A stretch of 60,823 nucleotides of DNA. Source: Saprospiraceae bacterium. GTDB lineage: Bacteria; Bacteroidota; Bacteroidia; Chitinophagales; Saprospiraceae. The notes beneath the pieces are model-generated. The model made no database searches. It saw only the letters and a program-made list of their open reading frames with translations, and was not told the DNA's origin. The translations under genes were made by a program, and so were the position numbers. The stretch lies in the NCBI GenBank assembly GCA_022844565.1, contig JALHLK010000028.1, positions 1 to 60,823 on the forward strand, given 5' to 3'. Below, one piece after another: positions 36,789 through 46,242 of this stretch; within the stretch, counting starts at the first letter, position 1, and the number at the start of each line of letters is the position of its first letter.

Positions 36789-37694
36789 CTAATTGCTTTT
36801 CAAACTTTCTATGAATTCAATTGGCAAATTCAATTGTTGTGAAATTTGGATAGGTGATACACCATATAAAAGTAATAAGATAATTGCTCCCTTTTGCTTT
36901 TCTAAAGCTTCTTCTTTCTGACTTTGAGCTTCTTTTAACCTCCCTGCATATTCACTTTCTGCTTCTTTGTAACCATCTTCATAGGCAGTGTCTGTTACTG
37001 CTTTGAGATCTCTATATACTTTTAGACTTTCTTCATATGCTATCATATCCTGTGGTTTTAACTTTGCTAATTCTGCTTCTCCAAATAATTTTTCAAATAT
37101 TTTACCTTGTATTCTTGTCGGTATTCTCTCCAATTTGTGCATGTTCTTAAACACATACATCCATTTGTCAAAATCATTCTCTAACTCTGATTCTGACTTC
37201 ATAAACTTTGGCATTTCTAGATATATGAAGGTCAGCTTATCATAAAATACTTGATTTTCTTGATTCTTAAGCTGCACAAAATGCATAATATCTTTGCTAT
37301 TTCTACTCTCATCAAATACAAAGTCCAAGATGCCTACCGTGTAGACTGCAGCGAGTTGGTAGTTCCACTCTCCTTTTTGAGCCTGCTTTTGAATTGGAAA
37401 TGTGGAGTAATAGACGCTCCGATCTTTAAAGTAGTTTTGCTTCGCTTTTTGGATTTCTACAATGAATCTTTCTCCCTTCGCGTTGGTGCAATAGATATCA
37501 AAAATAGCTTTACGCTCATACTCTGTAAGTGGTAAATGTTCTTTATCTGCATAGGTTAAATCTGCTATCTTATGATGTTCGGGTAACAACTGATTTAAAA
37601 AATCTATCAATAAGTCTTTGTTTGGTTCTGAACCAAATAATCGCTTAAATCCAAAGTCTGTAAATGGATTGATATATTTATCCGTTAATGACAT
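36789..37694 (-). CDS. Rpn/PD-(D/E)XK nuclease family protein
   Basis: 301 residues. The start YINPFTDFGFKRLFGSEPNK is the signature opening of the Rpn/PDDEXK_2 family. The catalytic core is visible as FDIYC (Asp 66) and RFIVEIQK (Glu 80, Gln 82), then a variable helical C-terminus with a KEAQSQKEEALEKQ coiled coil. Members in E. coli stimulate RecA-independent recombination and act as DNA endonucleases; related genes are often called putative transposases and occur in many copies. The gene stands alone, converging on the LacI-type gene with a 49-bp gap made of TTAGC words. Confidence 0.85.
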   Translation of the reverse strand: MSLTDKYINPFTDFGFKRLFGSEPNKDLLIDFLNQLLPEHHKIADLTYADKEHLPLTEYERKAIFDIYCTNAKGERFIVEIQKAKQNYFKDRSVYYSTFPIQKQAQKGEWNYQLAAVYTVGILDFVFDESRNSKDIMHFVQLKNQENQVFYDKLTFIYLEMPKFMKSESELENDFDKWMYVFKNMHKLERIPTRIQGKIFEKLFGEAELAKLKPQDMIAYEESLKVYRDLKAVTDTAYEDGYKEAESEYAGRLKEAQSQKEEALEKQKGAIILLLLYGVSPIQISQQLNLPIEFIESLKSN

Positions 37695-37805
37695 CTCGTC
37701 CTTATTTGGTACAAATATACAGCTATTTTTTTAACAAGGAATTGAAAATTTTTGAGTTTATGCTCTGGATTCTATAGTTGAAGTATGACTCACAATAAGA
37801 AAAGC

Positions 37806-38885
37806 CTACCATCCTTTCTTACAAATTTTCCCATAAATTAAAAACAAAACATTTAAAAATAAAAAACACATATCAAATAGGGGAAATCCAATGTACATTA
37901 ACGGTTCTCCCAGTCTTTTCGAAATAGGAAAAAGTAAGAAAAACATACATGCCACCCAAAATAAATATATCCACAAAGTTAATTGAAAAGCATATAAGAA
38001 ATTGACAAACAACAAGGTGTAAAATAACCAATGTAATGCAGCAACTAAACCGAGGCTTATTTTAAATTTCCATTGGTAATGATTTGCGACGCCTATATGC
38101 CGAATTTTTTGTTTTAAATAAGATGTAAAATTTTCTTTTGGTTGAGTGTACATCCACGATTTTGAAGAAATAGAAATGCCCATATTTTGATTGGAAGCCA
38201 TTTTTTGGATCTGCAGATCGTCATCACCAGAAATAACATGAAGGTGATCCTTAAAACCATTATTTGTCTGAAACAAAGACTTGCGATACAGTGTATTTCT
38301 ACCTACCCCCATGTAGGTATGACCTAACAAAGCAGCTGATAAATAAAATAAAGCAGTGTGAGCAGTCTCAAATCTACTGAGATAAGAGACCAATCTATTT
38401 ACCTTAATCATTGGGCTGTATCCTAAAACAATATCATGTTTTGTTGCCTCCTTAGCCATCTCTTCCACCCATTCATGACTTGATGGCTTGCAGTCAGCAT
38501 CTGTAAAAAGTAAGAGATCGTGGCTGGCTATATCTATACCCTCTTGTAAAGCATGTTTCTTCCCTGGTAAGTCTTTTGTAGCTTTTAGTGCTTTAAGCCT
38601 TTTGTCATGAAATGAATTGATAACTGACCAAGTTTCATCACTTGAGAAATCATCAATTACTATAATTTCGAAAAGTGCAAACCTTTGTTTTAATAATTTT
38701 GGAAGTAAAACCCTTAAATTATTTGCTTCATTTTTAGCAGTTATAATTATGGAAACCCCTTCATTGGAGGAAAAAATAGGGTTCTTGTTTTCAAAATAAA
38801 AATGTAGTTTTTGAGTTAAGGCAAAATAAAAAATCAAACGAATAAAGCCAATCAGTAAAAAAGCAAGGAATAGTGAATACCACAT
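37806..38885 (-). CDS. membrane glycosyltransferase family 2 protein
   Basis: 359 residues. An N-terminal membrane helix (1-24) is followed by a GT-A domain with SIIITAKNEANNLRVLL, IVIDDFSSDETW, LLLFTDADCKPS (the D-x-D type metal site), ISGDDDLQIQKM and QKIRHIGVANHYQ, then three or four C-terminal membrane helices. It should transfer a sugar from a nucleotide donor at the inner membrane; donor and acceptor are unknown. Its ATG overlaps the thiL stop codon by one base (TAATG), which suggests coupled translation. Confidence 0.87.
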   Translation of the reverse strand: MWYSLFLAFLLIGFIRLIFYFALTQKLHFYFENKNPIFSSNEGVSIIITAKNEANNLRVLLPKLLKQRFALFEIIVIDDFSSDETWSVINSFHDKRLKALKATKDLPGKKHALQEGIDIASHDLLLFTDADCKPSSHEWVEEMAKEATKHDIVLGYSPMIKVNRLVSYLSRFETAHTALFYLSAALLGHTYMGVGRNTLYRKSLFQTNNGFKDHLHVISGDDDLQIQKMASNQNMGISISSKSWMYTQPKENFTSYLKQKIRHIGVANHYQWKFKISLGLVAALHWLFYTLLFVNFLYAFQLTLWIYLFWVACMFFLLFPISKRLGEPLMYIGFPLFDMCFLFLNVLFLIYGKICKKGW

Positions 38886-39934
38886 TATTGATTAAAATGG
38901 TTCCAACCTTGAGAGGTGAGAACGTGCTCTTTGCCTGATTCAGATATGAGTTTAATACCTTGATTACGAGTTACCACCTCACCTATAATTGAAATGTCTG
39001 GGAGATACCTTATCGCCTCAAAATCTGATGGAGAAATTGTAAACAACAATTCATAATCTTCCCCTCCATGCAATGCACAAGTGATTGGATCTAATCCAAA
39101 ATCTATAGCCTGCATTTTTGCATCCGGATGTATAGGTACTTTAGCCTCTTCGATGATGATCCCGACTCCAGATTGCCTAGCAATATGATGCAATTCTGAA
39201 GCTAAACCGTCGCTTATGTCTATCATAGAAGTTGGTATACAATTGCCTTGTTCTAAAGCTTCTATAATGTCTTTTCTTGCTTCAGGCTTAAGAAGTCTAC
39301 TAATGACGTATTGATGATCTTCAAGTTTGGGTTGAAGAGTAGGTAATTCAGCAAAAATTTGCTTTTCTCTTTCGAGAATGTGTAATCCGAGGTATGGAGC
39401 CCCAAGACTACCTGATACACAGATGATATCTCCAACTTTGGCACCTGATCTATAGGCCACCTGCCCTTTATTAGCTACACCTATTGCCGTAATACTAAGG
39501 ATCAATCCTTTCTGAGAAGAAGTTGTATCTCCTCCTACTAAATCTACATTATAAGAATCACATGCTAGATTAATGCCTTTATATATTTCTTCGAGTGCTT
39601 CTACAGAAAACCGATTGCTGATACCAATAGACACGGTGACTTGCGTTGGTACCGCATTCATAGCATAAATATCAGATAAATTTACGATAATAGCCTTGTA
39701 CCCCAGATGCTTCAAGGGTGTGTAACTCAAATCGAAATGGATGCCTTCTACCAACATATCTGTAGAAACTAAGGTAAAGTGGTCACCACTGTCAATCACA
39801 GCAGCATCGTCACCAATACCTTTGATGGAAGTTGGTTGTTTGAGTACTGTTTCGAAAGTGAGTTGGTCGATAAGGTTAAATTCTCCTAATTCACTAATAT
39901 CGGTTCTGGTGTTAAAAGTTTCCTCTTGATTCAT
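38885..39934 (-). CDS. thiL: thiamine-monophosphate kinase
   Basis: 349 residues, the PurM/AIR-synthase-like fold. Visible motifs are IKGIGDDAAVID, VSTDMLVEGIHFDLSY, LVGGDTTSS and a C-terminal CALHGGEDYELLFTI. The reaction is thiamine phosphate plus ATP to thiamine diphosphate in the cytoplasm. It starts 3 nt after the amylase stop codon and overlaps the glycosyltransferase by one base, so the three genes form one transcript although their functions seem unrelated. Confidence 0.92.
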   Translation of the reverse strand: MNQEETFNTRTDISELGEFNLIDQLTFETVLKQPTSIKGIGDDAAVIDSGDHFTLVSTDMLVEGIHFDLSYTPLKHLGYKAIIVNLSDIYAMNAVPTQVTVSIGISNRFSVEALEEIYKGINLACDSYNVDLVGGDTTSSQKGLILSITAIGVANKGQVAYRSGAKVGDIICVSGSLGAPYLGLHILEREKQIFAELPTLQPKLEDHQYVISRLLKPEARKDIIEALEQGNCIPTSMIDISDGLASELHHIARQSGVGIIIEEAKVPIHPDAKMQAIDFGLDPITCALHGGEDYELLFTISPSDFEAIRYLPDISIIGEVVTRNQGIKLISESGKEHVLTSQGWNHFNQ

Positions 39935-39937
39935 TAT

Positions 39938-41578
39938 TTATATTTTACTCAATAAAACGGTGTTAAAAGGAGTGTTTATCATTAGCTTTCCGCCTTTTAC
40001 TTTTACTTCTTGTCCAGAATATTCGTCTAGAAGTAGGGTTCCATCCGCGATTTTACCTCCAAGGTCTAGTGTTTTTTCACCAATAGGCTGCTCCAATCCG
40101 ACAATGACTGTGCTTGTAGCAGTTGAACGTATATCAAGATATGGTTTTACGGAAATAATGGCTGGACTTCCTTTAGTAACAGCGTCATATTTTTTCCTAA
40201 ACTTACCCACTTTCTGCCAATGGCTTAAAATATCTTGTTTTGCTTTGTCTGATTTTTGCTCTTCCCAATTCATAAAAGATCGCAATTTAGCATCTCCATC
40301 AGCTTGAGCATTGATATCTCTATTTGACTCGTCGCCATAATATATTTGGGCCGCCCCTGAACTTAACAGTAATTTATTAGCTGCTTCAAATCCTTTTTCT
40401 CTATTTTTGTCAAATGGATCACCGTCATCATGTGAACTCAAATAATTAGCTATAATGTTAGCTGGATATTTTTCGCTACTTAAGCTAAAATATTTCGTAA
40501 AAACGGTATCGTAAGAGGACTTTGCTGTGTATTTAAAGCCAAAGTTGATCAAGGAAGACATACCTGTATCAAAGTAATTTGCTTTCCTATCCCCAAAGTC
40601 ATATTCTACACCTCCTTCAATATTGTAAAAGTAAACTTCACCCATCGTAAAAAATTCATTTTCATCCAATACCTCAGCAGGATGGTTCATTTTCCAAATT
40701 TTAAATGCCTTTTTAGCATGATCGATTAGTGTAGCCCAAATGCCTTCTTCTACATGCTTAACAGTATCCAATCTAAATCCATCTATTCCCAACTCTTGCA
40801 CATAGTCTGTGAGCCATTTTACAATATAATTGGCAGGTGTACGTGGCAAACCTGAAGTTTTGAAAAATTCGTCTAACTCAGCGACTTCTTGCTCATATCT
40901 ACCCTCTTTTTTCCATTTCTCTACTAAAGAAGGGGGAAGATCAACCTCTTTGCTTGATTCTGTCAGGATATCTGGTAGATTGTCTACTAAAGTACAATTA
41001 ATCGTAGTTTTACTATCTTTATACACACATCTCGGACCCGTGCGAACCCAATTATCCGGCCATTTTGTGTCTACACTCGTCACAGGACCCGTGTGATTGA
41101 TCACCACATCCATAATTATACGTATTCCCTTAGCATGTGCAGCTTTGATCATAGCCTTGTAATCTTCTATTGTCCCAATACGTGGATCCAACATCGTCCA
41201 ATCCTTCGTCCAATACCCATGAAATCCATATGACATGCCTGTTCCTTCATCGACTCCAGCATCGATATTCTGAACAACAGGAGTCGTCCATATCGCATCT
41301 ACACCCAAATCTGTAAAATATCCTTCTTCAATCTTTTGGGTAATACCCTTGATATCTCCGCCCATATACCCTCTTAACGGTGCAGGTTGTGCTGAATCTG
41401 GATGGACAAAGTCATTACTTTTATCACCATTGTTAAATCTATCCGTCAATAAAAAATATATCGTTGCTTTATCCCAACTAAAAGGTGCATCAGCGCGCTC
41501 TGTTTTTACTTTTTCAGTATTGCAAGCCGAAAAAAGGAATGATATTGAAACGATTGATAAAAAAAATATTCTTTTCAT
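39938..41578 (-). CDS. alpha-amylase family (GH13) lipoprotein
   Basis: 546 residues with the lipoprotein signal MKRIFFLSIVSISFLFSAC (Cys 19). GH13 regions are present in order: IIMDVVINHTG (region I), GFRLDTVKHV (catalytic nucleophile Asp), TMGEVYFYN (acid/base Glu) and LSSHDDGDPF (transition-state Asp). The C-terminus is a short beta domain. It should hydrolyse alpha-glucans at the cell surface or in the periplasm. It lies downstream of an esterase gene on the same strand (102 bp) and upstream of thiL. Confidence 0.9.
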   Translation of the reverse strand: MKRIFFLSIVSISFLFSACNTEKVKTERADAPFSWDKATIYFLLTDRFNNGDKSNDFVHPDSAQPAPLRGYMGGDIKGITQKIEEGYFTDLGVDAIWTTPVVQNIDAGVDEGTGMSYGFHGYWTKDWTMLDPRIGTIEDYKAMIKAAHAKGIRIIMDVVINHTGPVTSVDTKWPDNWVRTGPRCVYKDSKTTINCTLVDNLPDILTESSKEVDLPPSLVEKWKKEGRYEQEVAELDEFFKTSGLPRTPANYIVKWLTDYVQELGIDGFRLDTVKHVEEGIWATLIDHAKKAFKIWKMNHPAEVLDENEFFTMGEVYFYNIEGGVEYDFGDRKANYFDTGMSSLINFGFKYTAKSSYDTVFTKYFSLSSEKYPANIIANYLSSHDDGDPFDKNREKGFEAANKLLLSSGAAQIYYGDESNRDINAQADGDAKLRSFMNWEEQKSDKAKQDILSHWQKVGKFRKKYDAVTKGSPAIISVKPYLDIRSTATSTVIVGLEQPIGEKTLDLGGKIADGTLLLDEYSGQEVKVKGGKLMINTPFNTVLLSKI

Positions 41579-41639
41579 TTTAAATTATTTTAATTCTTTT
41601 TAGGCTTTAGGTGATGAACCTGTCAACGTATTTCATGAG

Positions 41640-42579
<940 letters not shown>

Positions 42580-42764
42580 GATTTGATATTGTTTTTTTAT
42601 AAAAAGACAAATATAAGAGAATTTTTGAATGCTGGAATTTTTGAATGCGAGAATGCAGGAATGAATGTGCCTAGTCCTGAAAAAAGTTGACTATTTTTAT
42701 ATAATAATCCTGCCGCAAATTTAATTATTTTCATTAATCCTAGTATCACTTTACTTTTTATATC

Positions 42765-42882
42765 TATTCTAGTGCCAGTTGGGGAAAGCAGAACAGGCTC
42801 TGCAGAGGTGCTGCCTACTAGGATCTAACCAGCTGTGTGACGTAAAAGTCTATTTGAGCAGTCAATATTGGCTGCTCTTTTT
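42765..42882 (+). ncRNA. candidate small structured RNA with terminator
   Basis: A short GC-richer island in AT-rich DNA with no ORF. CAGTTGG (near 42777) can pair with CCAGCTG (near 42828), closing a stem that holds GCAGA-loop-TCTGC, and the 10-bp palindrome CTCTGCAGAG lies inside. It ends in a strong intrinsic terminator. It does not match SRP RNA, tmRNA, RNase P RNA or a riboswitch that I know. The 5' end is a guess. Confidence 0.35.
42856..42882 (+). terminator. intrinsic terminator
   Basis: GAGCAGTCAA and TTGGCTGCTC form a 10-bp stem with one G-T pair and a tiny loop, followed by TTTTT on the plus strand. There is no plus-strand protein gene directly upstream, which is the main reason to suspect a small RNA. 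Confidence 0.7.
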
Positions 42883-42997
42883 AATTTATTCACCCCACTT
42901 TACATAATTGACTTGTTTAACTCGAATTCATATATTATTATTTTAATTATTTAATAAAATTGATACTTTTATGGAACAATAATATTCCTAAAAAAAC

Positions 42998-43180
42998 CTA
43001 TGCCTCGCTATAGCAATTAATGTTTTTATAATTAGTATTCCATTGTCTTTTTACATAGCCATTCATTTGATGAGTTAAAGAAGGAGTCAAATTATCTATA
43101 TTATGATGTTGTCTATAATTATAATAATGGAATATTGCTTGGCTATATATTTTGGGTATATCAATGGATGAAATCATCAC
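42998..43180 (-). pseudogene. C-terminal fragment of a DDE/IS3-type transposase
   Basis: 60 codons open from a GTG. The phrase AIFHYYNYRQHHNIDNLTP followed by THQMNGYVKRQW is the usual end of rve-type transposases (YHYYN, R-x-H, LTP). An in-frame stop lies just upstream, and no other transposase part or obvious terminal inverted repeat was found. A remnant of an insertion sequence is the best reading. Confidence 0.55.
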
Positions 43181-43268
43181 AAAAATGAAAGATTAAAATG
43201 TAGTTTATTCTGTGCCTTTTAATACTTTTGCATATTGCGATTCTTTCGATTTTTATAAAAGTTAATTT

Positions 43269-44156
43269 ATGAGTTTAAAGTTTTTTCTCTTATGTTGCTC
43301 TTCTGCCTTATTATTATTCTCATGCACTGAAAAAACCATCATAGAGAACCCTGTAGAAGAAAAACCTAGAGAAGGTGTTTTTAAATTTACGACCAACTCC
43401 AATTTTCAAAATAAAGTATTAGACGTATTTTATTATATCCCTACAGGTGATGTAACAAATATGAAAACCATCGTAATCATGCATGGCACCGATAGAAATG
43501 CTGGTCAATATATCGGCGGATGGATACAAAAGGCGAGAGAAAAAAAGATGATCTTAATAGCCCCGACTTTTACAGAAGCTGATTTTAATAGCCAACAATA
43601 CAATGAAGGCAATGCAACAGATAGCAACAATAATTTACTAAGTCCGGCATTCACAACATTTTCTCTGATTGATAAACTCTTTGAAGACTTCAATTCTTCA
43701 TTTAAGTTATCTTCTAAAAAATACAATTTGTATGGCCACTCTGCTGGTGCTCAGTTTGCGCATAAATTTGTATTGTTCTACGAGTCTCCATATGTAGATA
43801 AAGTATATGCGGCAAATGCTGGATGGTACACTTTTCCTGATTTGAATATTGATTATCCTTATGGACTCAAGGGTGTAAAAAATATTCCGCAAGACTTACA
43901 GAAGAAAGCTTTTCTGAAGAGTTTAACTGTTTTAGTGGGTGACAAGGATATTATTAGAGACGCAAATTTAAGAGTTAATACCGCTTCTGATGCACAAGGC
44001 TTGAATAGATTTGAGCGCGGACAAAAATTTTTTCAAGATTCTAAATCTATGGGCACCAACTTAAAACTTGATTTTGCGTGGACATTTCAAGTTGTTCCGA
44101 ATGTGGGGCATGACCATGTGTTGATGTCTGCTTTTGTTGCTGATTTGATTAAGTAG
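43269..44156 (+). CDS. alpha/beta hydrolase lipoprotein
   Basis: 295 residues with the lipoprotein signal MSLKFFLLCCSSALLLFSC (Cys 19). The alpha/beta hydrolase pattern is KTIVIMHGTDRNAGQY (oxyanion region), YNLYGHSAGAQFAHKF with the nucleophile serine, and PNVGHDHVLMS with the histidine. A likely acid is in LVGDKDIIRD. The substrate is unknown. The gene is followed at once by the large tandem repeat block. Confidence 0.78.
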   Translation: MSLKFFLLCCSSALLLFSCTEKTIIENPVEEKPREGVFKFTTNSNFQNKVLDVFYYIPTGDVTNMKTIVIMHGTDRNAGQYIGGWIQKAREKKMILIAPTFTEADFNSQQYNEGNATDSNNNLLSPAFTTFSLIDKLFEDFNSSFKLSSKKYNLYGHSAGAQFAHKFVLFYESPYVDKVYAANAGWYTFPDLNIDYPYGLKGVKNIPQDLQKKAFLKSLTVLVGDKDIIRDANLRVNTASDAQGLNRFERGQKFFQDSKSMGTNLKLDFAWTFQVVPNVGHDHVLMSAFVADLIK

Positions 44157-44937
44157 GTATTCTCCCGCAGATTTTCGCAGATTGAACTCGCAGATTTTCG
44201 CAGATTACATTGTACCTAGTTTGAAAATTTCACCAAATGAAAAATCAGCGTAAATCAGCGGGAAACCACCAGTGTAAATCAGTAGAAAACATTGCTTATC
44301 TACCCTGCATGTTTTTCGTACATCAATCAAAAAAAATCAGCGTAAATCAGCGGGAAACCTTCACTCGATGTATTCTCCCGCAGATTTTCGCAGATTGAAC
44401 TCGCAGATTTTCGCAGATTTCATTGTACCTAGTTTGAAAATTTCACCAATGAAAAATCAACGTAAATCAGCGGGAAACCTTCACTCGGGGTATTTTTTTT
44501 TTGCAGATTTTCGCAGATTAAATTGTACCTAGTTTGAAAATTTCATCAATGAAAAATAACCGTAAATCAGCGGGAACCCACCAGTGTAAATCAGTAGGAA
44601 ATATTGCTTATCTACCCTGCATGTTTTTCGTACATCAATCAAAAAATCAGCGTAAATCAGCGGGAAACCTTCACTCGAGGTATTCTCCCGCAGATTTTCG
44701 CAGATTGAACTCGCAGATTTTCGCAGATTAAATTGTACCTAGTTTGAAAATTTCACCAATGAAAAATCAGCGTAAATCAGCGGGAGACCACCAATGTAAA
44801 TCAGTAGGAAACATTGCTTATCTACCCTGCATGTTTTTCGTACATCAATCAAAAAAAATCAGCGTAAATCAGCGGGAAACCTTCACTCGAGGTATTTTTT
44901 TCGCAGATTTTCGCAGATTAAATTGCACTTGGCATAA
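44157..44937. repeat. tandem repeat block of about four units with hairpin-forming arms
   Basis: Units begin at 44158 (213 bp), 44371 (120 bp), 44491 (190 bp), 44681 (212 bp) and 44893 (partial). Each full unit starts with CCCGCAGATTTTCGCAGATT and later contains AATCAGCGTAAATCAGCGGG, which can pair with it over 20 bp except three A-A or T-T mismatches. Between lie constant blocks (TTGTACCTAGTTTGAAAATT; CTTATCTACCCTGCATG). The 120-bp unit lacks the central block. Plus-strand frames in this block merely follow the repeat. Confidence 0.9.
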
Positions 44938-44985
44938 AAAATCTATTACCTAATTTCTAACACCTAGCACCTAACTAATACCTAC
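44938..44985. repeat. CTAA word-repeat tail after dinB
   Basis: TTACCTAATTTCTAACACC and further CTAA words run up to the dinB stop codon. It is the third member of the TTAGG-type tail family in the window. Confidence 0.6.
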
Positions 44986-46142
44986 CCACCCTTCCCTTTC
45001 ACCAACACACTACCCCTCGATATAGCATCTGCCCCAAACCGATGTCTAATTCTATCCAACTGTGTGAGGAGCGATAATTGCTCGATGGTATCTTCGAAAA
45101 GGTCTATCTGATAGGATCCATGCACGAGATCACTAAATTTTACACCTACTAAGCGGATGAGTTGCCTACGCTGATAAAGCTGCTCAAATAGGTTGAGTAC
45201 GTGTTTGACTAAGGTGTTGTCTTGGGCGGTATAGGTTATTTTCTTTTGCTTGGTAAAGGTATTGAAGTCGGCATATCTAATTTTTACTGTGATACAAGCA
45301 GTGAGTTTATTGGCATTGCGCAATTCGAAGGCGAGCTTGTCTGTCATATCCATTAGAAGGCTACGTATGTACTGCAAGTCTAGTGTATCTTCGTGAAAAG
45401 TTCGTTCTTTAGACATAGACTTCTGTTCATGATACGGTACAACAGGAGAGTAATCTATCGCATTGGCCTTCTCCCAAAGTTGTCGCCCCCACTTACCAAA
45501 TTCGCGCTCAAGAAGTTTGATCGGTATCTCGCTCAGTATCTTGATGGTACGTACACCCATGAAGCTCAATTTTTTGTACGTCTCCGTGCCTACTCCGGGT
45601 ATCTTAGCGGTAGAAAGTGGAGCTAAAAAAGCCTTCTCGGTACCACTAGGCACTTCTTTAGTACCGTTGGGTTTGGCCTCTCCAGTACTTACTTTGGATA
45701 CCAACTTATTGATAGATAGTCCAAATGATATGGGTAATCCTGTCTCTTTGATGATCTTGTGTCTCAATTCTCCCGACCACTTAAAGCAACCAAAATACTT
45801 ATCCATGCCTGATATATCGAGGTAAAACTCATCGATAGAAGCTTTCTCATAATGAGGTGCCTCATCACTGATTACCTCCGTGACCAATTGTGAATAGGTA
45901 CTATAACTGTCCATATCCCCTCTAAGCACAATAGCGTGCGGACACAATCGCAAAGCCATCTTCATCGGCATAGCAGAATGCACCCCAAACTTCCGTGCCT
46001 CATAGCTACAAGAAGCTACCACTCCCCTACTACTCAATCCTCCGATAATAAGCGGCTTACCGATGAGGTCACTGTTCTTTACGCACTCTACAGACGCAAA
46101 AAATGAATCTAGATCTAAATGTAAAATAGCTCTTTCGTACAT
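44982..46142 (-). CDS. dinB: DNA polymerase IV (Y-family translesion polymerase)
   Basis: 386 residues. The palm start ILHLDLDSFFASVE gives the catalytic Asp 10; the second acidic pair is in SIDEFYLDISG (Asp 104, Glu 105). GLSINKLVSKVSTGEAKPNG is the fingers/palm signature and IPGVGTETYKKL the helix-hairpin-helix of the thumb. The little-finger domain occupies about 235-350. It copies past damaged bases with low fidelity. A dyad overlaps its -7 element, which suggests damage-regulated expression. Confidence 0.92.
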   Translation of the reverse strand: MYERAILHLDLDSFFASVECVKNSDLIGKPLIIGGLSSRGVVASCSYEARKFGVHSAMPMKMALRLCPHAIVLRGDMDSYSTYSQLVTEVISDEAPHYEKASIDEFYLDISGMDKYFGCFKWSGELRHKIIKETGLPISFGLSINKLVSKVSTGEAKPNGTKEVPSGTEKAFLAPLSTAKIPGVGTETYKKLSFMGVRTIKILSEIPIKLLEREFGKWGRQLWEKANAIDYSPVVPYHEQKSMSKERTFHEDTLDLQYIRSLLMDMTDKLAFELRNANKLTACITVKIRYADFNTFTKQKKITYTAQDNTLVKHVLNLFEQLYQRRQLIRLVGVKFSDLVHGSYQIDLFEDTIEQLSLLTQLDRIRHRFGADAISRGSVLVKGKGG

Positions 46143-46149
46143 TGCTCAA

Positions 46150-46193
46150 GTATATTGATGCAAATATACGATATAGTCGTCATTTTTATGACG
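46150..46193 (-). promoter_or_regulatory. dinB promoter with two dyads
   Basis: GTATATT-N6-AATATAC (46150-46169) is a perfect 7-bp dyad that covers the minus-strand -7 element TATATTTG (46168-46161). A second dyad CGTCAT-TTTT-ATGACG lies at 46178-46193, over the position of the -33 element. Both are where a repressor would act. Confidence 0.5.
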
Positions 46194-46242
46194 TTATTTT
46201 AGGATTTATTTTATTACTCTTTACTTTAATCCAAATTTCACA

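Noticed and set aside
42765-42882. SRP RNA, tmRNA or a cobalamin riboswitch
   Set aside because: The hallmark sequences (GGAAGGAAGCAGCC, a tRNA-like end, or the B12 box) are absent.
44157-44937. A CRISPR array
   Set aside because: Units are 120-213 bp, spacers are not unique, and there are no cas genes nearby.
44534-44953. Two similar 65-69 codon plus-strand frames that look like a duplicated gene pair
   Set aside because: Their translations only follow the tandem repeat units (KSAG and YLPCMFFVHQS phrases come from the repeat), with no start signals and no protein-like composition.
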